NCBI RefSeq assembly: GCF_000738435.1
Contig: NZ_CP003984.1
Location: 372,001 to 436,000 of the forward strand
Source of the DNA: Planktomarina temperata RCA23
Lineage (GTDB): Bacteria > Pseudomonadota > Alphaproteobacteria > Rhodobacterales > Rhodobacteraceae
Direction: 5' to 3'
DNA: 64,000 bases
Notes under the pieces: model-generated
What the model was told of the DNA's origin: nothing
Database searches by the model: none
Seen by the model: only the letters and a program-made list of their open reading frames with translations
Part shown: positions 18,601 through 28,094 of the stretch, in pieces
Numbering within the stretch: the first letter of the stretch is position 1
Layout: each line of letters opens with the position of its first letter
Position numbers and translations under genes: made by a program

Positions 18601-19589
18601 CACAGCTCCTCCGCATGCCAGCAATCGGCGGATTGCGCATTGGCGAATTCCTTCGGCTTTGGCCGGCCGGCCAAACAGGCCTCTGTGAGATAGCGACAGC
18701 GGGAGGCAAAGAGGCATTGGTCTTTGCCAAATTCTCGCAGGCTGGGCACAATACCGGGCACCTCTACCAAATCATGACGGGTTGAGCTCAATTCGCTTTG
18801 AATATGCGGCACGCATTCAATCAACCCTTTGGTATAAGGGTGACGGGGGTGATCGATGATCTGATCGACCGGTCCCAACTCAGCCTTGCGTCCCGCATAC
18901 ATGACGATCATCCGCTCCGCCATTTCCGCAACCGCGCCCATGTCATGGGTGATCAAAATAATGGCCGCACCGGTTTGCTTGCGCAAATCGCCCAGCAGAT
19001 CAAAAATTTGCGCCTGAACGGTGACATCCAGCGCCGTTGTCGGCTCGTCCGCGATCAAAATTTTGGGGGCACAGGCCAGAGCCATTGCGATCATCGCCCT
19101 TTGCCGTTGCCCGCCGGACATTTGAAACGGGTAATCGCCGGCGCGGCCCTTGGGGTTGGGGATGCGCACCGCATCCAATAGCGCGATGGCCTGTTCCCAG
19201 GCCGCTTTGCGTGAGAGTCCTTGATGCGCGCGCAGCACTTCTGCAATTTGCTCCCCGATGGTCAGTACCGGATTGAGGGAGGTCATTGGCTCTTGGAAAA
19301 TCATAGAGATGTCATTGCCGCGAATTTTGCGCAGTCGGGCATCGCTGGCCTGTGCCAGGTCCTCGTCTTCAAACAAAATATGCCCGCTGGCAATACGGCC
19401 AACATTGGCGGGTAAAAGCCCCATGAGCGCCAATGCCGTCATCGACTTGCCGCAGCCGCTTTCGCCGACAAAGCTTAGGGTTTCGCCCGCGTTTAAGCTG
19501 AAGGAGAGATCATCGATGACAGGGGCAACCCCGTCGCGTGTGGTCAATTCAATGGTGAGGTTTTGAACGTCTAAAAGTGGGCGCATCAT
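18600..19589 (-). CDS. Peptide/opine-type ABC importer ATPase (DppD/OppD)
   Basis: First ATPase of the importer. Walker [11 protein letters not shown]-loop [17 protein letters not shown], signature [16 protein letters not shown], Walker [12 protein letters not shown] and the C-terminal Cys-containing extension ([14 protein letters not shown]) are all present. Note Met in place of the usual Thr after GKS in Walker A. It overlaps both neighbours by one to four bases. The start is one of two adjacent ATGs. Confidence 0.93.
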   Translation of the reverse strand: MMRPLLDVQNLTIELTTRDGVAPVIDDLSFSLNAGETLSFVGESGCGKSMTALALMGLLPANVGRIASGHILFEDEDLAQASDARLRKIRGNDISMIFQEPMTSLNPVLTIGEQIAEVLRAHQGLSRKAAWEQAIALLDAVRIPNPKGRAGDYPFQMSGGQRQRAMIAMALACAPKILIADEPTTALDVTVQAQIFDLLGDLRKQTGAAIILITHDMGAVAEMAERMIVMYAGRKAELGPVDQIIDHPRHPYTKGLIECVPHIQSELSSTRHDLVEVPGIVPSLREFGKDQCLFASRCRYLTEACLAGRPKPKEFANAQSADCWHAEEL

Positions 19590-20467
19590 CTTTGCCTCAA
19601 CTTTGGGTTCAGCGCGTCGTTCAACCCATCTCCAACCAAAGAAATCGCCAGCACCGTCACAAAAATAGCAACGCCGGGGATGGTGACCGTATAGCCTGCA
19701 TCCAGAATATATTGGCGATTGGAGCCAATGATTTGCCCCCAGCTGACGACATTGGGATCGGTCAGGCCAAGGAAAGACAGGCCCGCTTCAAAAAGGATTG
19801 CCGATCCGACCATAAGCGCCGATTGCACGATGATCGGCGGAAGGGCGTTGGGCAGGATCACGCGAAACATCAGTTTCATGTTGGACGCGCCCGAGGCCCG
19901 CGAGGCCATAACATATTCCAGCTCGCGGATGCGCAGAAATTCTGAGCGCGTGATCCGAGCCACGGCGGTCCAGCTGACGATGCCTATGGCAAAGGTGATC
20001 ATCGGCAGCGAGGCTCCGAAGAGCGCCACCAAGACCATCGAAAACAGCAAGGTTGGCAACACTTGGAAAAATTCCGTGATCCGCATGAGCACCTCTTCCA
20101 CAATTCCGCGATAAAACCCGGCAAGGGCGCCCACTGTGACGCCAATGATCACAGTCATCAGCGCCGCCGAAAGGCCGATCATCAGGGATACTTTGGCGCC
20201 ATTGATGATCATCGCCAACAGATCGCGTCCGAGATAGTCGGTGCCCAGCAAGAACCCTTCCTCGCCGGGAGGGGAGAACGGCGCCCAGACCATTTCGAAG
20301 GGATCTGTGGGATAGAGCGCAGGGCCAAAGATCGCGCCGAAGGTGATCAGGATGAGAAGCGCCAAAGCGGCAACAGCGGCCGTATTCTTGCGAAACATCG
20401 CCCAGCTTTCTGTAACAGGGTGCTGGGCCTGCGGCGTTTCTTCTTCGTGGATTTCTGGACGGGTCAT
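19586..20467 (-). CDS. Peptide/opine-type ABC importer permease (DppC)
   Basis: Inner-membrane permease with about six helices. The cytoplasmic N-terminal arm and LLGTDYLGRDLLAMIINGAKVSLMIG are typical of DppC/OppC. The EAA loop that contacts the ATPase is MASRASGASNMKLMFRVILPN. Four-base overlaps with both neighbours show a tightly coupled operon. Confidence 0.92.
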   Translation of the reverse strand: MTRPEIHEEETPQAQHPVTESWAMFRKNTAAVAALALLILITFGAIFGPALYPTDPFEMVWAPFSPPGEEGFLLGTDYLGRDLLAMIINGAKVSLMIGLSAALMTVIIGVTVGALAGFYRGIVEEVLMRITEFFQVLPTLLFSMVLVALFGASLPMITFAIGIVSWTAVARITRSEFLRIRELEYVMASRASGASNMKLMFRVILPNALPPIIVQSALMVGSAILFEAGLSFLGLTDPNVVSWGQIIGSNRQYILDAGYTVTIPGVAIFVTVLAISLVGDGLNDALNPKLRQR

Positions 20468-21441
20468 TTGCGGCCTCCCACGCGTGGATCGACAAGCCGC
20501 AGCGCCAGATCGGTGAGCAAATTTCCGACAATCACCACCAAAGCTGAGAAGAAAAGAATGCCAAGAATTGTGGGCGTATCGCGGGCGATGATGGATTGGA
20601 AGGCGAGGGTGCCAAGGCCTGGCCAGCTGAATACAGCCTCGACCAGCACCGCGCCCGAGAGCACTGCGGAAAACTGCAGGCCCGCCAAGGTTATCACCGG
20701 TGAGAGCGCATTTTTCAGCGCATGTTTATAGACCACCTGATGATCGCTTAGGCCTTTGGCCTTGGCGGTGCGAATGTAGTCGGAGCCCAAGACTTCCATC
20801 ATTGAGGCGCGCGATAGGCGCGAATAGAGCGCGAGAAAGATGGAGCCAAGTGTGACGGCGGGCAGAACCAAATGCCGCGCAACATCCACAAAATGGGTCC
20901 AAAATCCACCTTCCACGGTCACGTCACGCATGCCAGCGACCGGGAACCAATGCACGTTGAGCGAAAAAGTGATGAGCAGCAAAATACCGGTCCAAAAGAC
21001 GGGGGCGGAATAGCCAAACAGCGCCAGGAATGTCACGACATAGTTGGAGATGCCTTTGGGCTTGCGCGCTGAGATGACACCCAGAACAACGCCGATGATT
21101 AGGGCGGCAATCTGCGCCGTAAGGACCAAGAGCAACGTGGCTGGCAGGCGTTCAAGGATCAATCGGCTGACTGGTTGATTGTAAAAGAACGAATAGCCCA
21201 AATCAAACTGAGCCACATTGGCAATGTATTTTCCCAGCTGCACGATGAAGGGTTGATCAAGCCCGTAGCTCACGCGGATCTCATCAAGAATTTCTTGATC
21301 TGCCCCGCCCATAGATTGGCTGATGGTATCGGCCACATCGCCAGGCGCCAGATGCATGAGTGAGAAATTCAGCACCAAGACCGCAAACAGCAATGCGGCG
21401 GCATAGAGAACGCGGATGATAATGGTGCGTAAAATGCCCAA
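20464..21441 (-). CDS. Peptide/opine-type ABC importer permease (DppB)
   Basis: First permease of the importer: an N-terminal helix (residues 8-30), then the DppB pattern YGLDQPFIVQLGKYI and the EAA loop YIRTAKAKGLSDHQVVYKHALKN. 325 aa is standard. It follows the binding-protein gene after a strong hairpin at 21466-21493. Confidence 0.92.
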   Translation of the reverse strand: MGILRTIIIRVLYAAALLFAVLVLNFSLMHLAPGDVADTISQSMGGADQEILDEIRVSYGLDQPFIVQLGKYIANVAQFDLGYSFFYNQPVSRLILERLPATLLLVLTAQIAALIIGVVLGVISARKPKGISNYVVTFLALFGYSAPVFWTGILLLITFSLNVHWFPVAGMRDVTVEGGFWTHFVDVARHLVLPAVTLGSIFLALYSRLSRASMMEVLGSDYIRTAKAKGLSDHQVVYKHALKNALSPVITLAGLQFSAVLSGAVLVEAVFSWPGLGTLAFQSIIARDTPTILGILFFSALVVIVGNLLTDLALRLVDPRVGGRK

Positions 21442-21465
21442 AGTCTTCGCCTTACTTGAAAAGAT

Positions 21466-21493
21466 GCGCGGGCCGGTTTTGCGCGGCCCGCGC
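21466..21493 (-). terminator. Hairpin between binding-protein and permease genes
   Basis: Perfect 9-bp GC-rich stem (GCGCGGGCC/GGCCCGCGC) with a 10-nt loop, followed in the minus-strand direction by ATCTTTTC. Its place just after the binding-protein gene suggests partial termination or mRNA 3'-end protection, giving more binding protein than permease. Confidence 0.55.
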
Positions 21494-21501
21494 GGGGGAG
21501 G

Positions 21502-23073
21502 TTACTTTTTGAGGTAGGTCATATCAATCGGTGTTGATGTGCCCCAAATGCCCAGCGGTGGATTGCCCACATTGTCGTTATAGACGGTGTGATAGGGCAG
21601 GGTGTTTGTGTGATAAACAGGCACCTCATCTGCGATGATCTCTTGGAACTCTGCATATAGTGCCGTGCGCTTGGCGGGGTCTGTTTCCACCGCTGCCATG
21701 GCGATCAGCTCATCGACACGGGCGTTGGAATAGCCCTGCGTATTGGACCAAACACCTTTGGCAATATTGTCGGAGGAATAGGTCCGGTGGACGCCAATCA
21801 CAGGATCACCCCAGTTAAACACTGTATCCCAGGACATATCGAAGTCCATTTCTCCCATGCGGGCCGCCCAGGTGGGGAAATCAGCAGAGGCGCGGACTTC
21901 TACATCGATGCCGACCTTCTTCAAGGCTGCTTTGACATATTCAACCTGTGGCTTTACGCCGGGCCAGCCAAAATCAATTGTCAGGCTAAAGCGCGAGTCG
22001 CCCTGCATTGGATAGCCCGCGGCATCGAGCAAGGCCCGTGATTTATCCAGGTCGAGATCGTAGCCTTCCACATTGGCATTGTAAAATGGGCTGTCGGGAT
22101 GGATGCCAGTTTTGGAATCCGAGGCCGTGCCCTGCATCAAAGCCTTGTGGATGAAGTTCTTGTCGACCGCATAGGCAATGGCCTTGCGCACATTAACATC
22201 GGCTAATGGACCTTTTGTGGTGTTCATCGCCAGCCAATCAAGCGGACCAATGCCGCCATAACCTTCATCGGTTACGGTCAGGCTGTCGACTTTCTTAAGG
22301 CGGTTGATGATGCGGGGCAGAGACTCGAAGGCGCCCATATGAACCTCGCCATTCTCATAAGCGATGGCCCGCGCGGCCGGGTCGGTGATGATCCGCATGA
22401 CCACCTTGTCGAGATAGGGCCGGCCTTCAATGAAAAAGTCATCAAATCTTTCCAGGATCACATGTTCGCCAGATTTATACTCAACCAGTTTGAATGGGCC
22501 AGAGCCAACAACGTTTTCGGTGTTGCGGGGGTGGGTTTTCGGGTCTTGTCCATCGCCATAGATATGCTTTGGAATAATGGCCATCAATTGTCCGGACATG
22601 GCGAGCATCAGCGCCGGATGCGGCTTGCTGAGGTTCAGCACTGCCGTATGGGCATCGGGCGTATCAACGGACACGACTGGAGCAAACATAGATTTGAACG
22701 GGTGATGGGCTTTGATCGTATCGACGGAAAAGGCCACATCTTCAGATGTGATCGGCGTGCCATCATGGAACACCGCATTATCGACGAGGTTGAGAGTGAC
22801 GGTCAGACCATCCTCGCTCACGTCCCAGCTTTTGGCAAGATAGGGCTGTGGGGTCCAATCTTCGTCATAGCGCAGGGGCGCGGCAAACAATTGTGCACCA
22901 GGGTAGCCGGTCACGATGCCCGATTGCACCGCAGGATTGAGGTTGCGCACATTGGTTGCCATGACTGTGATCAAGGTGCCGCCCTTGCGTGGGGCATCCT
23001 CTGCAATGGCTCCACTGGCCAATATGGCGACAGCGGCGGTCGCCGTGAGCATGGATTTTAAGATATGTTTCAT
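21502..23073 (-). CDS. Peptide/opine-type ABC importer substrate-binding protein
   Basis: Periplasmic binding protein of the DppA/OppA (SBP family 5) type. A signal peptide ends near residue 24 (ASGAIA-ED). Then come GGTLITVMATNVRNLNPA, the family motif TVTLNLVDNAVFHDGTPITSEDVAFS and VNVRKAIAYAVDKNF. 523 aa fits. The ligand cannot be read; the divergent amidohydrolase suggests an amide-, lactam- or peptide-like compound. Confidence 0.92.
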   Translation of the reverse strand: MKHILKSMLTATAAVAILASGAIAEDAPRKGGTLITVMATNVRNLNPAVQSGIVTGYPGAQLFAAPLRYDEDWTPQPYLAKSWDVSEDGLTVTLNLVDNAVFHDGTPITSEDVAFSVDTIKAHHPFKSMFAPVVSVDTPDAHTAVLNLSKPHPALMLAMSGQLMAIIPKHIYGDGQDPKTHPRNTENVVGSGPFKLVEYKSGEHVILERFDDFFIEGRPYLDKVVMRIITDPAARAIAYENGEVHMGAFESLPRIINRLKKVDSLTVTDEGYGGIGPLDWLAMNTTKGPLADVNVRKAIAYAVDKNFIHKALMQGTASDSKTGIHPDSPFYNANVEGYDLDLDKSRALLDAAGYPMQGDSRFSLTIDFGWPGVKPQVEYVKAALKKVGIDVEVRASADFPTWAARMGEMDFDMSWDTVFNWGDPVIGVHRTYSSDNIAKGVWSNTQGYSNARVDELIAMAAVETDPAKRTALYAEFQEIIADEVPVYHTNTLPYHTVYNDNVGNPPLGIWGTSTPIDMTYLKK

Positions 23074-23174
23074 TGTTGGACCTCCGAGTTATTTTTGCTT
23101 TTTATTGAGCCAAGCCTAGACCAAGGTGTTTTTTACAGAAAACAGATTAATTGGTCTTCCTTACTACAATTTTT

Positions 23175-23246
23175 AGAGGTTTATGGTGGCGGTGCCATCA
23201 TGAGCCAAGCCTCCAGATCTCTGATTTTAAGCTTTAATAAACCTCT
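23175..23246 (-). promoter_or_regulatory. Inverted repeat in the leader of the importer operon
   Basis: Ten-base arms AGAGGTTTAT (23175-23184) and ATAAACCTCT (23237-23246) enclose 52 bp that contain smaller hairpins (TGGC-GGT-GCCA at 23185-23195, CAGA-GA-TCTG region). It lies in the 228-bp gap between the LysR gene and the binding-protein gene. It could be a structured 5' leader, an operator, or the end of the LysR transcript; no known riboswitch class was recognised. Confidence 0.35.
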
Positions 23247-23301
23247 GCAAAGCAACCCGCCCAGCTGTCGCGCCAAGCGGTGGGTTATGTTTAGATCTGC
23301 C

Positions 23302-24231
23302 CTAGGTGGGTGCAGAGACTGTGCAGCTGTCAAATACCCCCTCGTCGCGCAGCTGCGTGCAGATCTTGATAAAGGAGCGTACGTTTTTAGGTTGGCGCAG
23401 ATTGCTGAGCGTCGCGATGCCGAAAACCGGCACGTGAGAGGAGTCTGATATGGGCACGGCGCTAAATCGGCTGTCTTTTGCGCTATAGGTGCGTGGCCGG
23501 ATGTTTAACAAAGTATAGCCAAAATCTCCTTCAACCAAGGCTTGGGCAATTTCTGAGGATCTTGTGGAATGGGCCAGGTCAGGTTCCAAGCCGCGGGTCC
23601 GGAACAACCCCAGAAAATAGTCGCGCGTATAGGGCAGGTCGAGCATGATCATGGGTCTTTTGCTCAATTGCTCAAAGGAAATTGCCGGCAGCTGGCTGGC
23701 CGTATCTGATTTGGAGATTAGGGCATAGGGTGGAGCAGGGAAAAGCGGCTCAAAGGCCTGTGCCGGAGGCACATGCCGGTCATAGGTGAAGACCAAATCA
23801 ACTTCGCCGTTGTCCAGATAATCTAAGATTGCCATCATATTGCCCTCCATCACTTTCACGGAAATACCAGGAAAATTTTCGGTGATCGATTTCAAGATTG
23901 GCGGCAAAAACGTCGGTGCAGCGGTGGCGTAGCAGGCAATACGCACCAAACCGGCGTCATCTCCGCCTTGCGATTGCAATTCGGACTCGAACTGCCGGGT
24001 TTGGTTTAAATAGGTGCGGATCAGCTGCAAAGCCTCGCGGCCCGCAGATGTTGGGGTGATGCCCTTGGCAGGGGTGCGGACGAATAATGCATAGTCCAAC
24101 GAGGCTTCCAATGCATCAATCGACGCGGTGATCGAGGATTGCGATATCGAAACTTCAACGGCGGCCTTGGCGATGGATCCAAGCCGCCCTGCTGCCTCGA
24201 CATAGCGCAATTGTTTGAGTGTGAAATTCAA
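23302..24231 (-). CDS. LysR-family transcriptional regulator
   Basis: Winged helix-turn-helix at residues 1-60 (FTLKQLRYVEAAGRLGSIAKAA and ISQSSITASIDALEASL), then an effector-binding domain of about 210 aa. It is transcribed away from the amidohydrolase gene and toward the importer operon, the usual place for a LysR regulator of neighbouring catabolic genes. The inducer is probably the imported compound or its hydrolysis product. No unusual residues seen. Confidence 0.92.
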   Translation of the reverse strand: MNFTLKQLRYVEAAGRLGSIAKAAVEVSISQSSITASIDALEASLDYALFVRTPAKGITPTSAGREALQLIRTYLNQTRQFESELQSQGGDDAGLVRIACYATAAPTFLPPILKSITENFPGISVKVMEGNMMAILDYLDNGEVDLVFTYDRHVPPAQAFEPLFPAPPYALISKSDTASQLPAISFEQLSKRPMIMLDLPYTRDYFLGLFRTRGLEPDLAHSTRSSEIAQALVEGDFGYTLLNIRPRTYSAKDSRFSAVPISDSSHVPVFGIATLSNLRQPKNVRSFIKICTQLRDEGVFDSCTVSAPT

Positions 24232-24275
24232 CCGACCATTCCCCCAAAAAAAAGTTCATTGAGGACAGTTAAATC

Positions 24276-24289
24276 TATTTTTCCAAATA
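24276..24289. promoter_or_regulatory. Possible LysR operator in the divergent promoter
   Basis: Dyad TATTT-TTCC-AAATA in the AT-rich 107-bp gap between the LysR and amidohydrolase genes. It resembles a T-N11-A type LysR box (here T-N12-A) but is low in complexity, so this is only a candidate. Confidence 0.3.
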
Positions 24290-24338
24290 ATAAAACCTCT
24301 TTACCTTTTTCCGTGACCGTCAAATTGCAAGGTGACCC

Positions 24339-25982
24339 ATGTCCGAAACGATCGTTTACAGTGCCAAAAAAATCATCACCATGAACCCCAGTCGCCCGGA
24401 GGCCACTCATGTGGCCGTGCGTGATGGGCGTATTTTGGGAGCGGGCAGCCTCTCTGAATTACAGACTTGGGGCGACGTCAGGCTCGATGAGCGTTTCAAA
24501 GACAAGGTGTTGATGCCTGGATTCGTAGAGGGTCATGCACATGTTATGGAAGGGTCTTTGTGGAGCAAAGTCTATTGTGGCTGGTTTGATCGCGCCGACC
24601 CCGATGGTAAACTCTGGTCTGGGGTGAAAAGCGTCGATGCGGTCGTTGAACGTTTGCGGGCGGCGGAAGCCGCGCTTGAGGATCCCGCCGCGGCCGTCTC
24701 GGGGTGGCAGTTGGACCCGATCTATATGGACAATATCACCGTGACCCGTGCTGATCTTGATCGGGTCTCAACCACCCGGCCTGTTGGGGTCCTGCATGCC
24801 TCTGGCCATATTATGAATGTGAATACCAAAGCGCTTGAACTGGCCGGCATGATGAAGACTGGGCATAATCACCCCGGCATCCCCTTGGGCGCCGATGGTT
24901 TACCCACGGGCGAGCTCAAAGGACCCGAGGTGATGACACCCGTTGGCCCCTTTGTTGGTTTTGAGCGCAATCTTCTGGACGCCGATGAGGCTGGCCTGCG
25001 CAATTTCGCGAAACTCTGCGTGCGTACAGGCACAACCACGATCACAGACCTTGCCTCGCGTATGGATGAGGACACTGTTGATATGATGCTGCGTGTCACC
25101 AGTGAGCCGCACTATCCCATACGTCTCATGCCGTTTCGCTTTTTTCTCGGCCTGTCTGCGCCGGAGCTGGTTGAGACCGTCTTGGCGATGAAAAAAAGAG
25201 CCACGGATCGGTTGCGTTTGGGGCAAATTAAAATTGTGGCGGATGGTTCGATCCAAGGGTTTTCCGCTCGGTTGCGCTGGCCCGGTTATCACAACGGTGC
25301 GCCGAACGGGCTTTGGTATATCGCACCGGAGCATCTGTCAGAGCTATTGCATTTGGCCTTGGAGGCTGGGGTGCAGGTGCATACCCACACCAACGGCGAT
25401 CAGGCCACGCAATTGGTTTTGGAAAAATTGGCGACGGCTTTGCAAGCGCATCCCAATCCGGATCACCGTTTCACGTTGCAGCATTGCCAATTGGCAGATG
25501 CTGCGCAGTTCCGTTTGGCGGCAAAACTTGGGATGTGTGTTAACCTCTTTGCCAACCATCATTACTATTGGGGAGATGAGCATTATAACCTCACCGTAGG
25601 GCCGGACCGGGCCACGCGCATGAATGCCTGCCGCACGGCGCTGGACAGCGGCGTGCCCATGGCGATCCATTCCGACGCGCCCGTGACCCCGCTGGGCCCG
25701 CTCTTCACCGCATGGGCTGCTGTCAATCGCATCACCGCCTCGGGCCGGGTGCAGGGGGAAGAAGAGCGGATCGACGTGTCAGAAGCACTTTATGCCGTCA
25801 CCATGGGCGCGGCCTATACGCTGCATCTGGATGGGGAAATCGGCTCAATTGAAACCGGCAAAAAAGCGGATTTTGCCGTGTTGGAGGCAGACCCGACCGC
25901 CTGTGACCCGATGGAACTTAAGGACATCCCAGTGTGGGGCACCGTGCAGGGCGGCCGTATTTTCCCGGCGGCAGAGCTTTGA
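24339..25982 (+). CDS. YtcJ-like metal-dependent amidohydrolase
   Basis: Amidohydrolase-superfamily enzyme (COG1574/Amidohydro_3) that hydrolyses amide or similar bonds with bound metal. Metal ligands are visible: GHAHVMEG (HxH, about residue 66), HTHTNGD (about 347), LQHCQ (about 378) and HSDAP (catalytic Asp, about 446). The C-terminal part has GSIETGKKADFAVLEADP, the closing beta-sandwich. 547 aa is normal. A ribosome site AAGGTGACCC precedes the ATG. The stop overlaps the start of the COG0523 gene, so the two are coupled. The substrate is unknown. Confidence 0.9.
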   Translation: MSETIVYSAKKIITMNPSRPEATHVAVRDGRILGAGSLSELQTWGDVRLDERFKDKVLMPGFVEGHAHVMEGSLWSKVYCGWFDRADPDGKLWSGVKSVDAVVERLRAAEAALEDPAAAVSGWQLDPIYMDNITVTRADLDRVSTTRPVGVLHASGHIMNVNTKALELAGMMKTGHNHPGIPLGADGLPTGELKGPEVMTPVGPFVGFERNLLDADEAGLRNFAKLCVRTGTTTITDLASRMDEDTVDMMLRVTSEPHYPIRLMPFRFFLGLSAPELVETVLAMKKRATDRLRLGQIKIVADGSIQGFSARLRWPGYHNGAPNGLWYIAPEHLSELLHLALEAGVQVHTHTNGDQATQLVLEKLATALQAHPNPDHRFTLQHCQLADAAQFRLAAKLGMCVNLFANHHYYWGDEHYNLTVGPDRATRMNACRTALDSGVPMAIHSDAPVTPLGPLFTAWAAVNRITASGRVQGEEERIDVSEALYAVTMGAAYTLHLDGEIGSIETGKKADFAVLEADPTACDPMELKDIPVWGTVQGGRIFPAAEL

Positions 25983-26881
25983 AGGCACATATTCCGGTCG
26001 CTGTAATTGGGGGCTATTTGGGCGCTGGCAAGACCACGTTGGTCAACCATCTTCTGCGCCATGCCGCAGGGCGCCGAATTGCAATTTTGGTCAATGAATT
26101 CGGCGATCTGCCGATTGACGAAGATTTAATTGAAGCGGAAGGGGAGGATATGATCGCCATTTCAGGCGGCTGTATCTGTTGCTCTTTTGGCTCGGATCTC
26201 ACGGCCGCTTTGATCAAATTGTCCGAGCTTGCGCCGCCGCCAGACCATGTGGTGATTGAAGCCTCGGGCGTGGCGATGCCGGGGACTGTGGCACTCAGCA
26301 TTTCGATCCTGCCTGGGTTTGCTTTGGCCGGGGTCGTGGTCTTGGCCGATGGTGAAAGGGTACAGGCGCAGGCGGAGGATGATTACATCGGTGATACGAT
26401 CTTACGGCAATTGTCGGATGCGGATGTGATTGTGCACAGTAAAACCGATTTGCAGCCTGATGACGGCGCCGTTGAGGCGGTAGAGTCCTGGCTTCAAGCG
26501 ATGGCGCCACAGGCCAAGATCGTGCCCACCACTCAGGGGCGCGTACCCCCTGACATTATACTCGGCCTCACAGGCCCTAACGCCAAACCGCAGGCCAGTC
26601 CCCATGCGGATGCGGGCTATGAAAGCCGGGCCTTCAGACACATACCACCCTGTGTTCCAGGGGATTTGGCGCAAAAACTGGCGACCGGTCCTTACGGCGT
26701 GATCCGCGCGAAAGGCTTTTTGCGCGACTGTGAAGAGGCCAGTTGGGTCATTCAAACGGTCGGACAGCGTTTTGAGGCGCAGCGCAGTCAAAAGCTAGAC
26801 CCTGCTGGTTTGGTGTGTATCGGCCGCCGTGGCGCCTTGGATACCGCAGCGCTTGAGGCGCTGCTTGGTCTCGCCGGTTAG
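25979..26881 (+). CDS. COG0523/CobW-family G3E GTPase (metallochaperone type)
   Basis: GTPase thought to deliver metal to partner enzymes. Walker A GGYLGAGKTT (about residue 10), the metal-binding GGCICCSFG (CxCC), and VIHSKTD as the guanine-binding NKxD equivalent. I chose a TTG start at 25979-25981, overlapping the amidohydrolase stop (TTGA), because it puts VAVIGGYLGAGKTT at the normal distance from the N-terminus; an ATG at 25934 would add 15 atypical residues. Coupling to a metal-dependent hydrolase fits a role in metal loading. Cobalamin-specific CobW is the less likely alternative. Confidence 0.85.
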   Translation: MKAHIPVAVIGGYLGAGKTTLVNHLLRHAAGRRIAILVNEFGDLPIDEDLIEAEGEDMIAISGGCICCSFGSDLTAALIKLSELAPPPDHVVIEASGVAMPGTVALSISILPGFALAGVVVLADGERVQAQAEDDYIGDTILRQLSDADVIVHSKTDLQPDDGAVEAVESWLQAMAPQAKIVPTTQGRVPPDIILGLTGPNAKPQASPHADAGYESRAFRHIPPCVPGDLAQKLATGPYGVIRAKGFLRDCEEASWVIQTVGQRFEAQRSQKLDPAGLVCIGRRGALDTAALEALLGLAG

Positions 26882-26979
26882 GGGTGCTGCTGCAGCGGAC
26901 GAACCATCGAGCAACACTTCTTGTCAACAAAGATCATTTGTTGCATAAAATTTAATGAAACAATATTTAAATCAACATT

Positions 26980-28035
26980 TTGAGAAATTTTATGACAAAT
27001 TACAAAGTTTGGGGCGTTCATATGGGCGTGCATGTTTCGGATCGGCCAATTGAGGGTGGGTATATTGCGGTCGGCTGGCCTGAATTGGGAGACTTGGCCA
27101 CTATTGAGAGCACGCGCGACGCCTTTAAAAAGTGCCTTGACCAAACCTACCCAAACAAAAAGCCGGGTGCGATCCCAGTCGATGCAGGAACATTATTTAA
27201 GTTCGCTCATGAGCTCAAAGCGGGCGATATCGTTATTTATCCGTCCAAAGGGGATCGTATGGTTAACATTGGGCGGTTGAAAGGGAAGCTGCGCCATGAT
27301 GTTGGGGATCAGGATGAGTATCCAAATAAGCATGACGTTGAATGGCTTGGCCACTTTCCGCGTGACGAGTTTAGCCAAAGCGCTTTAAATGAGATTGGCA
27401 GTTTTATATCTTTGTTTCGTGTTCAGCGTCATGCAGCTGAATTTTTGGGGAAGATTGGTGTGAATCCTGAGCAGGGTGTTCAGGACAGGGCGCCGCAACT
27501 TGCTGACCAATCGGAGGAATTCACGGATGACGAAACGGCAATTGGGGTCGCAGGAGCGCTGGCCGAAACAAGTGCGCGAGATTTTGTCATTCGTAGATTA
27601 ACGACACAGCTATCGGGGCATGAATTCGAGTTCTTTGTTGCGCATTTAATGGAGTGCATGGGGTATAAAGCACGGGTCACCTCAAAATCCGGCGATGGGG
27701 GCGTCGATGTGGTTGCGCATATGGACCCGTTGGGATTTCAACCACCGATCGTGAAAGTCCAGTGTAAAATAACCACGGGAAAGACCCAGAGACCTGAGGT
27801 GGATCAACTGCTGGGTACTTTAGGGGATGGGGAATATGGGCTGTTCATCAACCTGGGTTCTTTTGCGAGAGGGGCCATTGAATTGGAGCGCAACAGAGCG
27901 AAGTTAAGACTTTTGGGCGGAGACCAAGTTGTTGACTTGATTTTTGAGCACTATGCAAAGCTCTCCCCACAGTATCGGTCTCTACTCCCTTTAAAACAAA
28001 TATTTGTCCCCGATTCTGGGCCGTTGGATCGTTGA
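26980..28035 (+). CDS. Mrr-family restriction endonuclease (COG4127-like)
   Basis: Predicted stand-alone DNA endonuclease. The N-terminal half (residues 1-160: KVWGVHMGVH, GYIAVGWPELGDL, LKAGDIVIYPSKGDRMVNIGRLKG, VEWLGHFPRDEFSQSALNEIG) matches the domain found before Mrr-type nuclease domains. The C-terminal half has the Mrr catalytic core: FEFFVAHLMECMGYKARVTS, GDGGVDVVAH (Asp) and VKVQCK (QxK). The start may be 26980 or the ATG at 26992. No methylase or specificity gene is adjacent, so it probably cuts modified or foreign DNA. The flanking DNA is AT-richer than its neighbours, which suggests transfer. Confidence 0.85.
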   Translation: MRNFMTNYKVWGVHMGVHVSDRPIEGGYIAVGWPELGDLATIESTRDAFKKCLDQTYPNKKPGAIPVDAGTLFKFAHELKAGDIVIYPSKGDRMVNIGRLKGKLRHDVGDQDEYPNKHDVEWLGHFPRDEFSQSALNEIGSFISLFRVQRHAAEFLGKIGVNPEQGVQDRAPQLADQSEEFTDDETAIGVAGALAETSARDFVIRRLTTQLSGHEFEFFVAHLMECMGYKARVTSKSGDGGVDVVAHMDPLGFQPPIVKVQCKITTGKTQRPEVDQLLGTLGDGEYGLFINLGSFARGAIELERNRAKLRLLGGDQVVDLIFEHYAKLSPQYRSLLPLKQIFVPDSGPLDR

Positions 28036-28050
28036 TATCGGCAGATTAAT

Positions 28051-28073
28051 CGCCCGCCCTCATCGGGCAGGCG
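28051..28073. terminator. Hairpin between convergent genes
   Basis: CGCC-C-GCCC-TCATC-GGGC-A-GGCG between the endonuclease gene and proV, which converge here. There is no T-run on either side, so its function as a terminator is uncertain. Confidence 0.3.
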
Positions 28074-28094
28074 CCTGGGGTGCCGGCGGTCTTT

